Notes under the pieces: model-generated
The model's database searches: none
Seen by the model: only the letters and a program-made list of their open reading frames with translations
What the model was told of the DNA's origin: nothing
Part shown: piece by piece, positions 27,228 through 37,150 of the stretch
Layout: each line of letters begins with the position of its first letter
Numbering within the stretch: position 1 is the first letter of the stretch
Translations under genes and position numbers: made by a program
NCBI GenBank assembly: GCA_900469475.1
Contig: UBXG01000016.1
Location: forward strand, 71,407-135,406
Length of the DNA: 64,000 nt
Direction of reading: 5' to 3'
Source of the DNA: Hyphomicrobiales bacterium
GTDB taxonomy: Bacteria > Pseudomonadota > Alphaproteobacteria > Rhizobiales > Rhizobiaceae

Positions 27228-28031
27228 ATGCAAGACCAAATCACACCGGGCAATCTACTTCGCACCATGCGGGCGAACCCTCCCCTGGTGCAATGCATCA
27301 CCAATTTCGTCGCCATGAATATCGCGGCCAATGTGATGCTTGCCGCCGGCGCATCGCCGGCAATGGTACATGCCGAAGAGGAAGCCGGAGAGTTTGCCGC
27401 TATCTCCGGCGCGCTGACGATCAATATCGGCACGCTTTCGTCCGGCTGGCTTGCGGGCATGTGGAAGGCCGCTCAGTCGGCAAACAATGCCGGCAAGCCC
27501 TGGGTCCTCGATCCCGTCGCCCATTATGCGACCGCGTTTCGTCGCGATGCCATCACGCGCTTGCTGGAACTAAAGCCGACAATCATTCGCGGCAACGCAT
27601 CCGAGATCATCGCGCTTGCCGGCGGGACGAGCCGCGGCCAAGGCGTCGATAGCCGCGATGCCGTCGAGCAGGCGGAAGATTCCGCCCTTCAACTCGCGGA
27701 AAAGCACGGCTGCGTAGTGGCAGTCACAGGCGTTACGGATTTCGTGACGGATGGGCAGAAGGCGAAGCGCATTGCAGGCGGTTCGCCATTGATGCCGCAA
27801 GTAACCGCACTTGGATGCTCGCTAACCTGCCTCGTCGGTGCGTTTGCGGCGGCAGCTCCGGATGATCCGTTCCATGCGACCATAGCGGCGCTTGCCGTCT
27901 TTGCCGTGGCCGGCGAACAGGCGGGGGCCGCTGCTGGGGGACCAGGCTCCTTCTCCTGGCGCTTCCTTGACGCACTCGCCGCTTTGAGCCCGGAGACACT
28001 GGATCGCGACGCAAGGATATCGGCAGCATGA
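27228..28031 (+). CDS. thiM: Hydroxyethylthiazole kinase ThiM
   Basis: A 267-residue salvage enzyme that phosphorylates 4-methyl-5-(2-hydroxyethyl)thiazole. Typical stretches are PLVQCITNFVAMNIAANVMLAAGASPAM at the N-terminus, LTINIGTLSSGW, GKPWVLDPVAHYAT, TIIRGNASEIIALAGG and VAVTGVTDFVTDG. The C-terminal VTALGCSLTCLVGAF contains the glycine-cysteine active-site loop. Length is normal. It is the first gene of a riboswitch-controlled salvage operon and overlaps thiE by ATGA. Confidence 0.96.
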   Translation: MQDQITPGNLLRTMRANPPLVQCITNFVAMNIAANVMLAAGASPAMVHAEEEAGEFAAISGALTINIGTLSSGWLAGMWKAAQSANNAGKPWVLDPVAHYATAFRRDAITRLLELKPTIIRGNASEIIALAGGTSRGQGVDSRDAVEQAEDSALQLAEKHGCVVAVTGVTDFVTDGQKAKRIAGGSPLMPQVTALGCSLTCLVGAFAAAAPDDPFHATIAALAVFAVAGEQAGAAAGGPGSFSWRFLDALAALSPETLDRDARISAA

Positions 28032-28666
28032 AGACAGACTTCGATCTCTCGCTCTATCTCGTCCTCGATCCGCTGTTATGCCGTGATCTCGGCATGGTGG
28101 AGACAACGCGGGCGGCGGTGGCGGGCGGCGCCACCATGATCCAGCTTCGCGACAAGGAGGCTTCGACCCCCGCCATGATCGAAACCGGCCGTGCCCTCAA
28201 GCAAATCCTGCACGGAACGAATGTCCGGCTGATCGTCAACGACAATGTCGAGGCTGCCATCGCCATCGGCGCCGATGGCCTTCACATCGGCCAGGAAGAT
28301 ATGAATGCCGCCGACGCCCGCCGCCTGATCGGACGGGACATGATCCTCGGCCTCTCGGTGGAAACGGAGGCTCTCGCCTCCTCCATAGATGCCGGAATCA
28401 TCGACTATGCCGGGATCGGTCCGGTCTTTGCCACATCCACCAAGCCCGACCACAAGCAACCGATCGGCTTTGACGGGCTTGCCCGCATCGTCAGGCTTTG
28501 CCCGGTTCCTTCAGTGGCAATCGGCGGCCTGAAGGCTGTTCATACCGCCGATGTCCTTTCGTGCGGCGCAGATGGCCTCGCGGTCGTCTCGGCCATATGC
28601 GGACAACCGGACCCGCAAGCGGCGACAATCATCATCGCGAAAGCCATCAAGGAGGCTCGCCAATGA
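28028..28666 (+). CDS. thiE: Thiamine-phosphate synthase ThiE
   Basis: A 212-residue TIM-barrel enzyme that joins HMP pyrophosphate and thiazole phosphate to thiamine phosphate. Motifs are TMIQLRDKEAST (about residues 37-48), RLIVNDNVEAAIAIGADGLH with GQEDM (about 71-95), GLSVET, and the phosphate loop IGPVFATSTKPDHKQPIG (about 130-150). The final SVAIGGL is the second phosphate-binding loop. The start overlaps thiM and the stop overlaps thiD, both through ATGA. Confidence 0.96.
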   Translation: MKTDFDLSLYLVLDPLLCRDLGMVETTRAAVAGGATMIQLRDKEASTPAMIETGRALKQILHGTNVRLIVNDNVEAAIAIGADGLHIGQEDMNAADARRLIGRDMILGLSVETEALASSIDAGIIDYAGIGPVFATSTKPDHKQPIGFDGLARIVRLCPVPSVAIGGLKAVHTADVLSCGADGLAVVSAICGQPDPQAATIIIAKAIKEARQ

Positions 28667-29475
28667 TCCGCAACGTTCTATCTATCGCCGGCTCCGATCC
28701 CTCCGGCGGTGCTGGCATTCAAGCCGACCTGAAGGCTTTCTCCGCCCGCGGCGTTTATGGAATGGCGGCTCTGACCGCCTTAACCGCGCAAAACACTCAG
28801 GGCGTCTCCGGCGTCCATCCCGTGCCCCCTCATTTCGTGGCAGACCAGATCAATGCGATCTTTGCCGACATCCGTGTGGATGCCGTGAAGATCGGCATGA
28901 TCGCCAATGCCGCCATCGCCAGTGCCGTCGCGGACATTCTGGCGCGACATCGCGATGTACCCGTCGTCCTCGACCCGGTCATGATCGCCAAGGGTGGCGC
29001 AGCCCTGCTGGCTGCCGATGCCGTTGACGTGCTGACCACGCGGCTGCTGCCGCTTGCGACCGTCATTACCCCGAACCTACCCGAGGCGGCTGCGCTGTTG
29101 CATGACGCCGAGGCGACGAACCGCGAAGACATGGCGCGCCAGGCGCGTGCGCTGGCAGCGCTCGGGCCTTCAGCAGTCCTCGTCAAGGGTGGTCATCTCG
29201 AGGGTGACGAAAGCCCGGATGTGCTCGCAAGCGGCGATCATGTGGCCTGGTTCGAAGCTCAGCGGTTGCCGACCAAGAATACGCATGGAACGGGCTGCAC
29301 GCTCTCCAGCGCTATCGCGGCAGAGATCGCCAAGGGCCTGCCGCTCCCCGAAGCTATCGCCGTCGGCAAGGCCTATCTCGCCGCCGCGGTTGCTGCCGCA
29401 GGCCAGCTTTCCGTCGGAAGCGGCCATGGGCCTGTTCAGCATTTCCATGCACTGTGGGCCACAAATAAGGAGTAG
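28663..29475 (+). CDS. thiD: Hydroxymethylpyrimidine/phosphomethylpyrimidine kinase ThiD
   Basis: A 270-residue ribokinase-fold kinase that phosphorylates HMP twice to HMP-PP. The true start is the ATG overlapping the thiE stop (MIRNVLSIAGSDPSGGAGIQ), not the longer open frame. Other signatures are YGMAALTALTAQNTQGV, DAVKIGMIAN, DPVMIAKGGAALL, TPNLPEAAALL, VLVKGGHLEG and the anion hole with catalytic Asp region THGTGCTLSSAIAA. Together with ThiM and ThiE this forms a salvage operon; no thiC or thiG biosynthetic genes are present nearby. Confidence 0.96.
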   Translation: MIRNVLSIAGSDPSGGAGIQADLKAFSARGVYGMAALTALTAQNTQGVSGVHPVPPHFVADQINAIFADIRVDAVKIGMIANAAIASAVADILARHRDVPVVLDPVMIAKGGAALLAADAVDVLTTRLLPLATVITPNLPEAAALLHDAEATNREDMARQARALAALGPSAVLVKGGHLEGDESPDVLASGDHVAWFEAQRLPTKNTHGTGCTLSSAIAAEIAKGLPLPEAIAVGKAYLAAAVAAAGQLSVGSGHGPVQHFHALWATNKE

Positions 29476-29480
29476 CGAGC

Positions 29481-29540
29481 CTGTTACTCAAGGATCAGGT
29501 CGCCGTTTCTGGTGCCGGCCGCGGCCTCGATCGGGCATAA
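29481..29540 (+). pseudogene. Remnant of a short-chain dehydrogenase gene start
   Basis: Twenty codons read LLLKDQVAVSGAGRGLDRA then stop. This is recognisably the first strand and NAD(P)-binding loop (TGxGxGxGxA type) of an SDR, but with a missing residue in VVTGAG, Gly to Asp in RGLGRA, and an early TAA. It sits right after thiD, with AAGGAG before it. The rest of the gene is gone; the uppP terminator follows nine bases later. Confidence 0.55.
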
Positions 29541-29548
29541 GACAAAAA

Positions 29549-29570
29549 GCGCCGTCCTGATGGGCGGCGC
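29549..29570 (-). terminator. Intrinsic terminator of uppP (possibly bidirectional)
   Basis: GCGCCGTCC and GGGCGGCGC form a GC-rich stem with one mismatch around TGAT; TTTTTGTC follows on the minus strand. It lies between the convergent thiMED operon and uppP. Confidence 0.75.
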
Positions 29571-29605
29571 CTCCTCTTCATTGGCGATCGAATGGTACGG
29601 GCGGC

Positions 29606-30478
29606 TCAGGCCCAGCCCATGGTAAACACGCCAAAAAGGATGACGGCGCCAAGACCGATACGGTAGATGACGAAAGGCCAGGTCGAAAAGCGTTCGAGAA
29701 AGCGCATCAGCCCCCAGATGGTGATGAAGGACGATATGCTGCCGACAATCAGGCCAACGAGCAGTACCGACCAGGCTTCCATCGGAATATGCGCCTTGTG
29801 AAGCTCATAAAGCTCCTTCAAGCCGGCAAGAGCGATGGCCGGTAAGCCGAGCAGGAAGGAGAACCGTGCCGCCTCCTCTCTTTTTAAGCCGAGGAACAGT
29901 GCGCCGGTTAGGGTCGACCCCGAGCGCGAGACACCGGGGATAAGAGCACCGACCTGCGTGATGCCGACAAAAAGGGCATCCATCAGCGTCATCTGTCCGA
30001 TATCCTTCCTATGGCGGCTGTAAAGCTCAGCGACCGCCAAGAGCAAGCCCATGACCACGCAGGCGATGCCGATGACCCAGAGGCTGCGGAAAGACGTGCC
30101 GCAAGCGTTCAGGGAGGATGACAGCAGCAGGCCGGCGATCACGATCGGTATGGTGGCAATCACGATGGCGATCGCAAGCCGGATGGAAGGAGAGCTCCAG
30201 TCCCTTTGCCTGATCGCATCGAGCGATCCAAAGGTGACGTAGCGGACGTCGCTCCAGAAATAGGAGACGATCGCTGCCAGTGCTGCAAGCTGCATCGTAG
30301 CCGAGAAGGCAGAACCAGGGTCCTGCCAGCCCAGCAGGGCGGGCACCACGCGCATATGGGCAGTGGACGAGACCGGCAGTAGCTCGGTCAATCCCTGCAC
30401 GATGCCCAGAATTGCGATCTTGGCATAGCCCAGGGCAACAAAGCCCGTATCCACGCCTTGCGTACAAACATCAGCCAC
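29606..30478 (-). CDS. uppP: Undecaprenyl-diphosphatase UppP (BacA)
   Basis: A 290-residue polytopic membrane enzyme that dephosphorylates undecaprenyl diphosphate to recycle the lipid carrier for peptidoglycan and polysaccharide synthesis; overexpression gives bacitracin resistance. The two catalytic regions are intact: GLTELLPVSSTAHM (E32 and the serines) and PGVSRSGST (181-189). About eight hydrophobic segments are seen. The start is a GTG with GAGGAT eight bases upstream. It is somewhat longer than the usual 270 residues because of the N-terminus. Confidence 0.94.
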   Translation of the reverse strand: MADVCTQGVDTGFVALGYAKIAILGIVQGLTELLPVSSTAHMRVVPALLGWQDPGSAFSATMQLAALAAIVSYFWSDVRYVTFGSLDAIRQRDWSSPSIRLAIAIVIATIPIVIAGLLLSSSLNACGTSFRSLWVIGIACVVMGLLLAVAELYSRHRKDIGQMTLMDALFVGITQVGALIPGVSRSGSTLTGALFLGLKREEAARFSFLLGLPAIALAGLKELYELHKAHIPMEAWSVLLVGLIVGSISSFITIWGLMRFLERFSTWPFVIYRIGLGAVILFGVFTMGWA

Positions 30479-30676
30479 GTTTTGATATCCTCAGTTGTTC
30501 AGGGGCTTAGCACCGAGTGGTGCGACGAACTAGCTGTGAAACTGGTTCCCAATTTGAAATTGACAACACCTGGCGAAGGTGTCGCCAATTTCACATCGGG
30601 ACAAGCTGAGGATATAGCCGCGCAGGCTGAACTCTATCTGAAATTGCCGGCTCGAATTTCAGAGTTTGGCGTATTT
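30479..30676. other. Intergenic region with short hairpins
   Basis: Short imperfect hairpins (GCACCGAGTGGTGC near 30510; ACACCTGGCGAAGGTGT near 30567) but no gene. It contains the uppP ribosome site and presumably its promoter. The plus-strand open frame across it is not credible. Confidence 0.35.
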
Positions 30677-30889
30677 CTAGCCGTCATCCTCCGGCAACGC
30701 CTGCATGTAGCGGATCATGGTGTAGAAGCCGGCGAGGAGGACCAACGCGCCTGCCGCATGATGCAGATTGTGCAGCATCGTATGGTGATGCCTGAGCAGA
30801 AGGCAGCTTAAATTATAAAGGGTTATGGCCACCGCCGTCATGAGAGCGGCCAGGAATAGCGCCATGTTTCGCTGAAAGAAATCAATCAT
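30677..30889 (-). CDS. Small two-helix membrane protein, unknown
   Basis: About 70 residues from ATG 30889 (MIDFFQRNMALF, AGAGGTG upstream). Two hydrophobic segments (ALFLAALMTAVAITLYNLSCLLL and AAGALVLLAGFYTMIRYM) flank a His-rich cytoplasmic or periplasmic turn, RHHHTMLHNLHH. No family is recognised. The histidines might bind metal or haem, but this is speculation. It lies between the GntR regulator and uppP on the same strand. Confidence 0.5.
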   Translation of the reverse strand: MIDFFQRNMALFLAALMTAVAITLYNLSCLLLRHHHTMLHNLHHAAGALVLLAGFYTMIRYMQALPEDDG

Positions 30890-30992
30890 CACGCACACCT
30901 CTTTTGAGTGCCAACAGATTCCATAAGGATTGGGGAGGAATTACGACAAAGGCACAGAGCCGTGGCACCGTGGCGGGCGAATGCCGACGGGT

Positions 30993-31697
30993 TCATTTCG
31001 TATAGAGCGCACGCGATCTTTCCAGATGCTTGAGCATCGCCTGCTCGGCGCCATCTGCATCGTTTTCAGCCAGGCGCGCGAGGATTTCCTCATGTTCGAC
31101 CAGCGTGAACTTTTCCTTGCCGGTCCAGATCAGCATGTCGGTATGATAGGCTTTCAGCCATGCGAGCATCGCTTCGCTGACGGCAGCAAAGATTGGATTG
31201 CCGGAAATCTGGGCGATGCGCGTATGGAACTGCATATCAGCAGAAATGAAGTCCTCGGCATGACCGAGAGATGCGCGCTGCCGGTCGATGATTTCACTGA
31301 GATCGGCAACATCTTTCTTGCTCGCGCGCTGTGCGGCCTCGCGTGCCATGCCGCGCTCGAAGAAGATGCGGGCGCTCTTCAGCTGCTCAAGGGAATCAGG
31401 TGATTGCGACAACATGATCTTTGCGGTCAGGTCGACCTGCCGAAAGATCGACTTCGCTGTGAGCTGAAGCACCTTGGCACGTTCGCCATGGGAAATGTTG
31501 ACCAGCCCCATATTGGCAAGGGCCTGCATGGCCTCCCGGATCGCCGGACGTCCGACACCGAAGCGCTCCATGAGGACACGCTCGGACGGCATCTCATCAC
31601 CCGGCTTGAGCTCTCCCGACGTGATCAACCGTTCCAGCCGATCGAATACTTCATCGGATAGCTTTCGGCGTACAATTTGTTCGACTGGCTCGCCCAT
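30993..31697 (-). CDS. GntR-family (FadR subfamily) regulator, NanR-like; proposed regulator of the apiose genes
   Basis: About 234 residues from ATG 31697 (MGEPVEQIVRRKL); a TTG six codons upstream is also open. The winged HTH is at about 5-75: LSDEVFDRLERLITSGELKPG, MPSERVLMERFGVGRPAIREAMQALANMGLV. The C-terminal all-helical FCD domain contains the metal/ligand pattern D..FH..I (ADMQFHTRIAQISGN) and H in LVEHEEILARL, near the end AMLKHLERSRA. The N-terminal half is strikingly NanR-like. E. coli NanR binds GGTATA repeats, and three identical or near-identical GGTATA-containing sites precede the catabolic operons here. It is divergent from the RuBisCO-like gene and probably controls it and itself. 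Confidence 0.85.
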   Translation of the reverse strand: MGEPVEQIVRRKLSDEVFDRLERLITSGELKPGDEMPSERVLMERFGVGRPAIREAMQALANMGLVNISHGERAKVLQLTAKSIFRQVDLTAKIMLSQSPDSLEQLKSARIFFERGMAREAAQRASKKDVADLSEIIDRQRASLGHAEDFISADMQFHTRIAQISGNPIFAAVSEAMLAWLKAYHTDMLIWTGKEKFTLVEHEEILARLAENDADGAEQAMLKHLERSRALYTK

Positions 31698-31806
31698 GGA
31701 ATCCCGCTTTCCCAAAGCTTTTACCCCTTATGCATTTTTGGCCGCCATGGCGGAAGCCCCACCCTACCGACAACCGGGCAAAAAATAGTTTGCAGAAGTT
31801 GGAATA

Positions 31807-31818
31807 CTCATTATACCA
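31807..31818 (-). promoter_or_regulatory. Proposed GntR operator 1 (TGGTATAATGAG)
   Basis: The minus strand reads TGGTATAATGAG, preceded by CTGGTGGTC (a partial second TGGT unit). It lies 57 bases before the RuBisCO-like gene and 109 before the regulator gene, between the two divergent starts. The same 12-mer occurs at 34530, and one copy with a single change lies at 44403. Confidence 0.65.
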
Positions 31819-31874
31819 GACCACCAGTTTGTGCCACGCGGAAAATCGTCGGCGAGAGGAGCATTCACCCACTC

Positions 31875-33134
31875 ATGACTATTACCATCACCTACCGCAT
31901 CGAAACGCCAGGCAGCGTCGAGGCGATGGCTCGCAAGATCGCCAGCGATCAGTCGACAGGCACCTTCGTCGCTGTGCCGGGCGAGACGGAAGAACTCAAG
32001 GCGCGTGTGGCCGCGCGTGTCGTCGCGATCCACCCTCTTCCTGACGCGGAGCGTCCGACTTGGCCGGAGGTGGCCGAGGGCTATGGCCCGATCCATCGGG
32101 CCGATATCGACATCGCCTTCCCGCTGGATGCGATCGGCACCGATCTTGCGGCACTCATGACAATCGCGATCGGCGGCGTCTTCTCCATCAAGGGCATGAC
32201 CGGCATCCGCATCGTCGATCTGAAGCTGCCCGAGGCCTTTCGCGACGCTCATCCCGGCCCGCAATTCGGCGTTGCTGGCAGCATGCGCCTGACCGGCGTC
32301 AGCGGTCGCCCGATCATCGGCACCATCGTCAAGCCGGCGCTCGGCCTTCGGCCGAAGGAAACGGCCGCCCTTGTCGGCGAGCTGATCGGCTCCGGTGTCG
32401 ATTTCATCAAGGACGATGAGAAGCTGATGAGCCCGGCCTATTCACCTCTGAAAGAGCGCGTCGAAGCCATCATGCCGCTGATTCTCGACCATGAGCAGAA
32501 GACCGGCAAGAAGGTGATGTACGCCTTCGGCATTTCGCATGCCGATCCCGACGAGATGATGCGCAACCACGATCTCGTGCTGAAGGCCGGCGGCAATTGC
32601 GCCGTTGTCAACATCAACTCTATCGGATTCGGCGGCATGAGCTTCCTGCGCAAGCGTTCCGGACTGGTGCTACATGCGCATCGCAATGGCTGGGATATCC
32701 TGACCCGTCATCCCGGCGCCGGGATGGATTTCAAGGTGTATCAGCAATTCTGGCGCCTGCTCGGGGTCGACCAGTTCCAGATCAACGGCATCAGGGTCAA
32801 ATATTGGGAACCAGATGACAGCTTCGTCGAATCCTTCAAGGCGATCCGCACACCGCTCTTCGATCCCACAGACTGTCCGCTCCCCGTTGCCGGTTCCGGT
32901 CAATGGGGCGGCCAGGCGCCCGAAACCTACCAGCGCACCGGCCGGACGACCGACCTTCTCTATCTCTGCGGCGGCGGCATCGTCAGCCACCCCTTCGGAC
33001 CCGCTGCCGGCGTTCGTGCAATCCAGCAGGCCTGGCAAGCGGCGGTTTCGGACATACCGCTTGCCGACTATGCCAAGGACCATCCGGAGCTTGCCGCCTC
33101 GATCGCAAAATTCAGTGACGGCAAGGACGCCTAA
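31875..33134 (+). CDS. RuBisCO-like protein acting on 3-oxo-isoapionate 4-phosphate (OiaX or OiaC type)
   Basis: A 419-residue form IV RuBisCO-like protein. Catalytic landmarks remain: K153 in IGTIVKPALGLRPKE (RuBisCO K175 position), the carbamylation and Mg site GVDFIKDDEK with K179, D181 and E182, and H267/H269 in VLHAHRNGW. The loop-6 lysine segment is not recognisable, so it is not a CO2-fixing enzyme. RLPs next to a DUF1537 kinase and apnO/apsD/apnL are known to act on 3-oxo-isoapionate 4-phosphate. OiaX is a transcarboxylase/hydrolase giving 3-phosphoglycerate and glycolate; OiaC is a decarboxylase. Sequence alone does not decide which. ATG 31875 follows GAGAGGAG. Confidence 0.82.
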   Translation: MTITITYRIETPGSVEAMARKIASDQSTGTFVAVPGETEELKARVAARVVAIHPLPDAERPTWPEVAEGYGPIHRADIDIAFPLDAIGTDLAALMTIAIGGVFSIKGMTGIRIVDLKLPEAFRDAHPGPQFGVAGSMRLTGVSGRPIIGTIVKPALGLRPKETAALVGELIGSGVDFIKDDEKLMSPAYSPLKERVEAIMPLILDHEQKTGKKVMYAFGISHADPDEMMRNHDLVLKAGGNCAVVNINSIGFGGMSFLRKRSGLVLHAHRNGWDILTRHPGAGMDFKVYQQFWRLLGVDQFQINGIRVKYWEPDDSFVESFKAIRTPLFDPTDCPLPVAGSGQWGGQAPETYQRTGRTTDLLYLCGGGIVSHPFGPAAGVRAIQQAWQAAVSDIPLADYAKDHPELAASIAKFSDGKDA

Positions 33135-33170
33135 CAGCAATGTCCAGTCTTCCAGCAATGTCCAATCTTC
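33135..33170. repeat. 18-bp duplication spanning the oiaK start
   Basis: CAGCAATGTCCAGTCTTC is followed directly by CAGCAATGTCCAATCTTC (one mismatch). Each copy carries an ATG in the same frame, so either could initiate the kinase. Confidence 0.85.
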
Positions 33171-34492
33171 TTCTCAGCTATTACGGCGATGATTTCACTG
33201 GCTCCACCGACGTCATGGAGGCGCTTGCCTCGAACGGCGTGCCGACGGCTCTCTTTCTCGGCGTTCCGAGCAAAACCATGCTGGAGCGGTTCAAGGATTG
33301 CCGCGCCATTGGCATTGCCGGCACCAGCCGCAGCGAAACACCGCAGTGGATGCATGAACATCTGACGCCCGCATTCGAATGGCTGAAGAGCCTCAATGCC
33401 GCGATATGCCATTACAAGGTCTGCTCGACCTTCGATTCCAGCCCCAGGATCGGCAACATCGGCAAGGCAATCGAGATCGGCAAGGCACTCTTTGAGCAAT
33501 CCGTCGTGCCTATTGTGGTCGGAGCGCCGCAGCTCAAGCGCTACACCGCTTTCGGCCACCTTTTCGCGGCCTATCAGGGCCAGGTCTTCCGCATCGACCG
33601 GCACCCGGTCATGAGCCGGCATCCCGTCACCCCGATGGATGAGGCCGATCTGGCCGTGCATCTGAGCAGGCAGACGTCCCTTCCCGTCAGCCTCGCCGAT
33701 CTCGTCGCACTCCGGGCAACCGATGCCGACGCACGGATCGATGCGCTGACGGGAGGCAATGAGGGTATCCTGCTGCTTGACGTCGACAGTGCGGAAACCC
33801 AGGCCGCCGCCGGTCACCAGCTATGGCGTCTCACAAGCAAGGGCAACGCCTTCATCGCAGGTTCATCCGGTGTCGAATATGCCCTTCTCGATGCCTGGCG
33901 CAACGAAGGATTGATCGGAGAGAAGCCGGATTTCGCTCCTCCGGGTAGGGTCGATCGCCTGGCGGTCGTCTCCGGCAGCGTATCGCCTACGACCGAACGT
34001 CAAATCCGCCGGGCTGCGGCCGGCGGATTTGACGGCATCGATCTCGATCCATTGGCGCTTGTCGGAGAAAATGCCGAGCAGGCGCTGGAGACAGCGGTCG
34101 CCGCGGGCGTGGCCAGCCTCAAGGTCGGACGCAGCGTCATCCTTCACACAGCACTCGGCCCATCGGCGGATCGCGGCGGCGATATAGACCGTATTCCCGG
34201 CGCCCGCCATCGCCTGGGGCAGGCTCTCGGCACGATCCTGCGACGGTTGATCGAACAGGAAAATCTCGGCCGCGCCGTCATCGCCGGCGGCGACACGTCG
34301 AGCCACGCGCTCAAGGAATTGCGTGTCGAAGCGCTGACAACGCTTCTTCCATTGCCGCAAACCCCCGGCTCGCCGCTTTGCACGGCCCACGGCAGCTACG
34401 CGCCCACCAATGGTCTGCAGATCGCGCTGAAGGGCGGCCAGGTCGGCACCGATGATTATTTCACACAGATCCGCGACGGCAGGGGATCGTAG
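33140..34492 (+). CDS. oiaK: 3-oxo-isoapionate kinase OiaK (DUF1537 four-carbon acid sugar kinase family)
   Basis: About 450 residues, two-domain DUF1537 kinase. The N-terminal domain starts LLLSYYGDDFTGSTDVMEAL and has IAGTSRSETPQ and FDSSPRIGNIG. The nucleotide-binding C-terminal domain shows AVVSGSVSPTTERQI, LGTILRRLIEQ, AVIAGGDTSSHAL and CTAHGSYAPTNGLQIALKGGQVG. Neighbours make 3-oxo-isoapionate the likely substrate, phosphorylated at O4 before the RLP. Two in-frame ATGs (33140, 33158) come from an 18-bp tandem duplication, so the true start is uncertain. It is five bases behind the RLP gene, same transcript. Confidence 0.82.
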   Translation: MSSLPAMSNLLLSYYGDDFTGSTDVMEALASNGVPTALFLGVPSKTMLERFKDCRAIGIAGTSRSETPQWMHEHLTPAFEWLKSLNAAICHYKVCSTFDSSPRIGNIGKAIEIGKALFEQSVVPIVVGAPQLKRYTAFGHLFAAYQGQVFRIDRHPVMSRHPVTPMDEADLAVHLSRQTSLPVSLADLVALRATDADARIDALTGGNEGILLLDVDSAETQAAAGHQLWRLTSKGNAFIAGSSGVEYALLDAWRNEGLIGEKPDFAPPGRVDRLAVVSGSVSPTTERQIRRAAAGGFDGIDLDPLALVGENAEQALETAVAAGVASLKVGRSVILHTALGPSADRGGDIDRIPGARHRLGQALGTILRRLIEQENLGRAVIAGGDTSSHALKELRVEALTTLLPLPQTPGSPLCTAHGSYAPTNGLQIALKGGQVGTDDYFTQIRDGRGS

Positions 34493-34529
34493 CGCGTCAT
34501 TCTTTGGCATTCATTGGCATGCTCATTGA

Positions 34530-34553
34530 CTCATTATACCACTTGCGATACCA
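34530..34553 (-). promoter_or_regulatory. Proposed GntR operator 2 (two GGTAT units)
   Basis: The minus strand reads TGGTATC-GCAAG-TGGTATA-ATGAG: two TGGTAT units 12 bases apart, the second inside the exact 12-mer shared with site 1. It lies 28-51 bases upstream of apnO, so it would overlap the promoter or transcript start. Confidence 0.7.
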
Positions 34554-34580
34554 CATTCTGGAAGTGAACGAGGTACTAAC

Positions 34581-36429
<1,849 letters not shown>

Positions 36430-36447
36430 TGGCGGGCCAGATACGTT

Positions 36448-36474
36448 GGAGGGCGCGGGAAAACCGCGCTCTCC
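36448..36474 (+). other. Intercistronic hairpin after the sugar-binding protein gene
   Basis: An 11-bp stem (GGAGGGCGCGG with CCGCGCTCTCC, one G-U pair) and a GAAAA loop, 19 bases past the stop. Such hairpins after binding-protein genes commonly protect the upstream message from 3' decay and raise its level. Confidence 0.6.
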
Positions 36475-36505
36475 GGAGCTTTTCTGCAAGATCGAGGTGC
36501 ATTGC

Positions 36506-37150
36506 ATGTTGAGGATCAGAGGCGCGCTCGTGGCCTTTGTATTGGCCGCGGCATTGCCCGGCTGCAAGATTATCAAGACACCAACGCCCGAGGAGAAGGC
36601 AGCGGCGGCGGCAAGGAGCGCCTTCGATCCAGCGGCAAAGGTCGAGGCGATTTGGCAATCGAAAGTGGTGCCCGGCGTCGAAAAGCGCGCGAGTGACCTC
36701 AAGACTGTGTTGCAGGCGGTAGCAACTAATCCCGATGATGCCGGCGCGAAATACGGAAATCCGCGCAAGCAGAGTTCCTCGCCCTGGACCTATGCCGTCA
36801 AGCTAAGCGGTAAGATCGTGGCTGCCGATACAGCCTCCCGCGCGGGCACTCTCGACGTCGACGTGGATGGCGACGGCAAGGTGGATGCGAAGGTGCAGAT
36901 CGGCCCGGCGGTCCGCGGCACGGCGCTGCGCGACGCGCTGGATTTCCTGGACTTCAACGAATTCAGGAACCAGATCGAGTGGGCCCAATTCGGCAAAGCC
37001 TTCAATGAAAAGGCAAACTCGTCCTTTCTGGCGGCACTACCTCGGGACGGGCTGATTGGAAAGACGATCACGGTGACCGGCGCGTTTCCTCTGCCTCCAT
37101 CCGGCCAGCTTCCCTTAATCACCCCTTCGGCCCTGACATTGGGGCAATGA
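36506..37150 (+). CDS. DUF2291 lipoprotein of the sugar ABC operon
   Basis: A 214-residue predicted lipoprotein: MLRIRGALVAFVLAAALPGCK gives a short signal peptide and lipobox LPGC with Cys20. The rest (VEAIWQSKVVPGVEKRA, SSSPWTYAVKLSGKIV, TLDVDVDGDGKVDAKVQIGP, FNEFRNQIEWAQFGKAFNE) fits the DUF2291 family, which is nearly always encoded inside CUT2 sugar ABC operons. The role is unknown; it probably sits on the periplasmic face of the inner membrane beside the transporter. The stop overlaps the ATPase gene start (ATGA). Confidence 0.8.
   Translation: MLRIRGALVAFVLAAALPGCKIIKTPTPEEKAAAAARSAFDPAAKVEAIWQSKVVPGVEKRASDLKTVLQAVATNPDDAGAKYGNPRKQSSSPWTYAVKLSGKIVAADTASRAGTLDVDVDGDGKVDAKVQIGPAVRGTALRDALDFLDFNEFRNQIEWAQFGKAFNEKANSSFLAALPRDGLIGKTITVTGAFPLPPSGQLPLITPSALTLGQ

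Noticed and set aside
30458-30811. 117-codon plus-strand open frame
   Set aside because: It overlaps the uppP start and the small membrane protein on the other strand; no motif or ribosome site.
31807-31818. TATAAT inside the shared 12-mer considered as a -10 promoter hexamer
   Set aside because: Sites 2 and 3 have no minus-strand gene to serve, site 3 reads TATGAT, and conservation extends to flanking TGG and GAG, which favours an operator.
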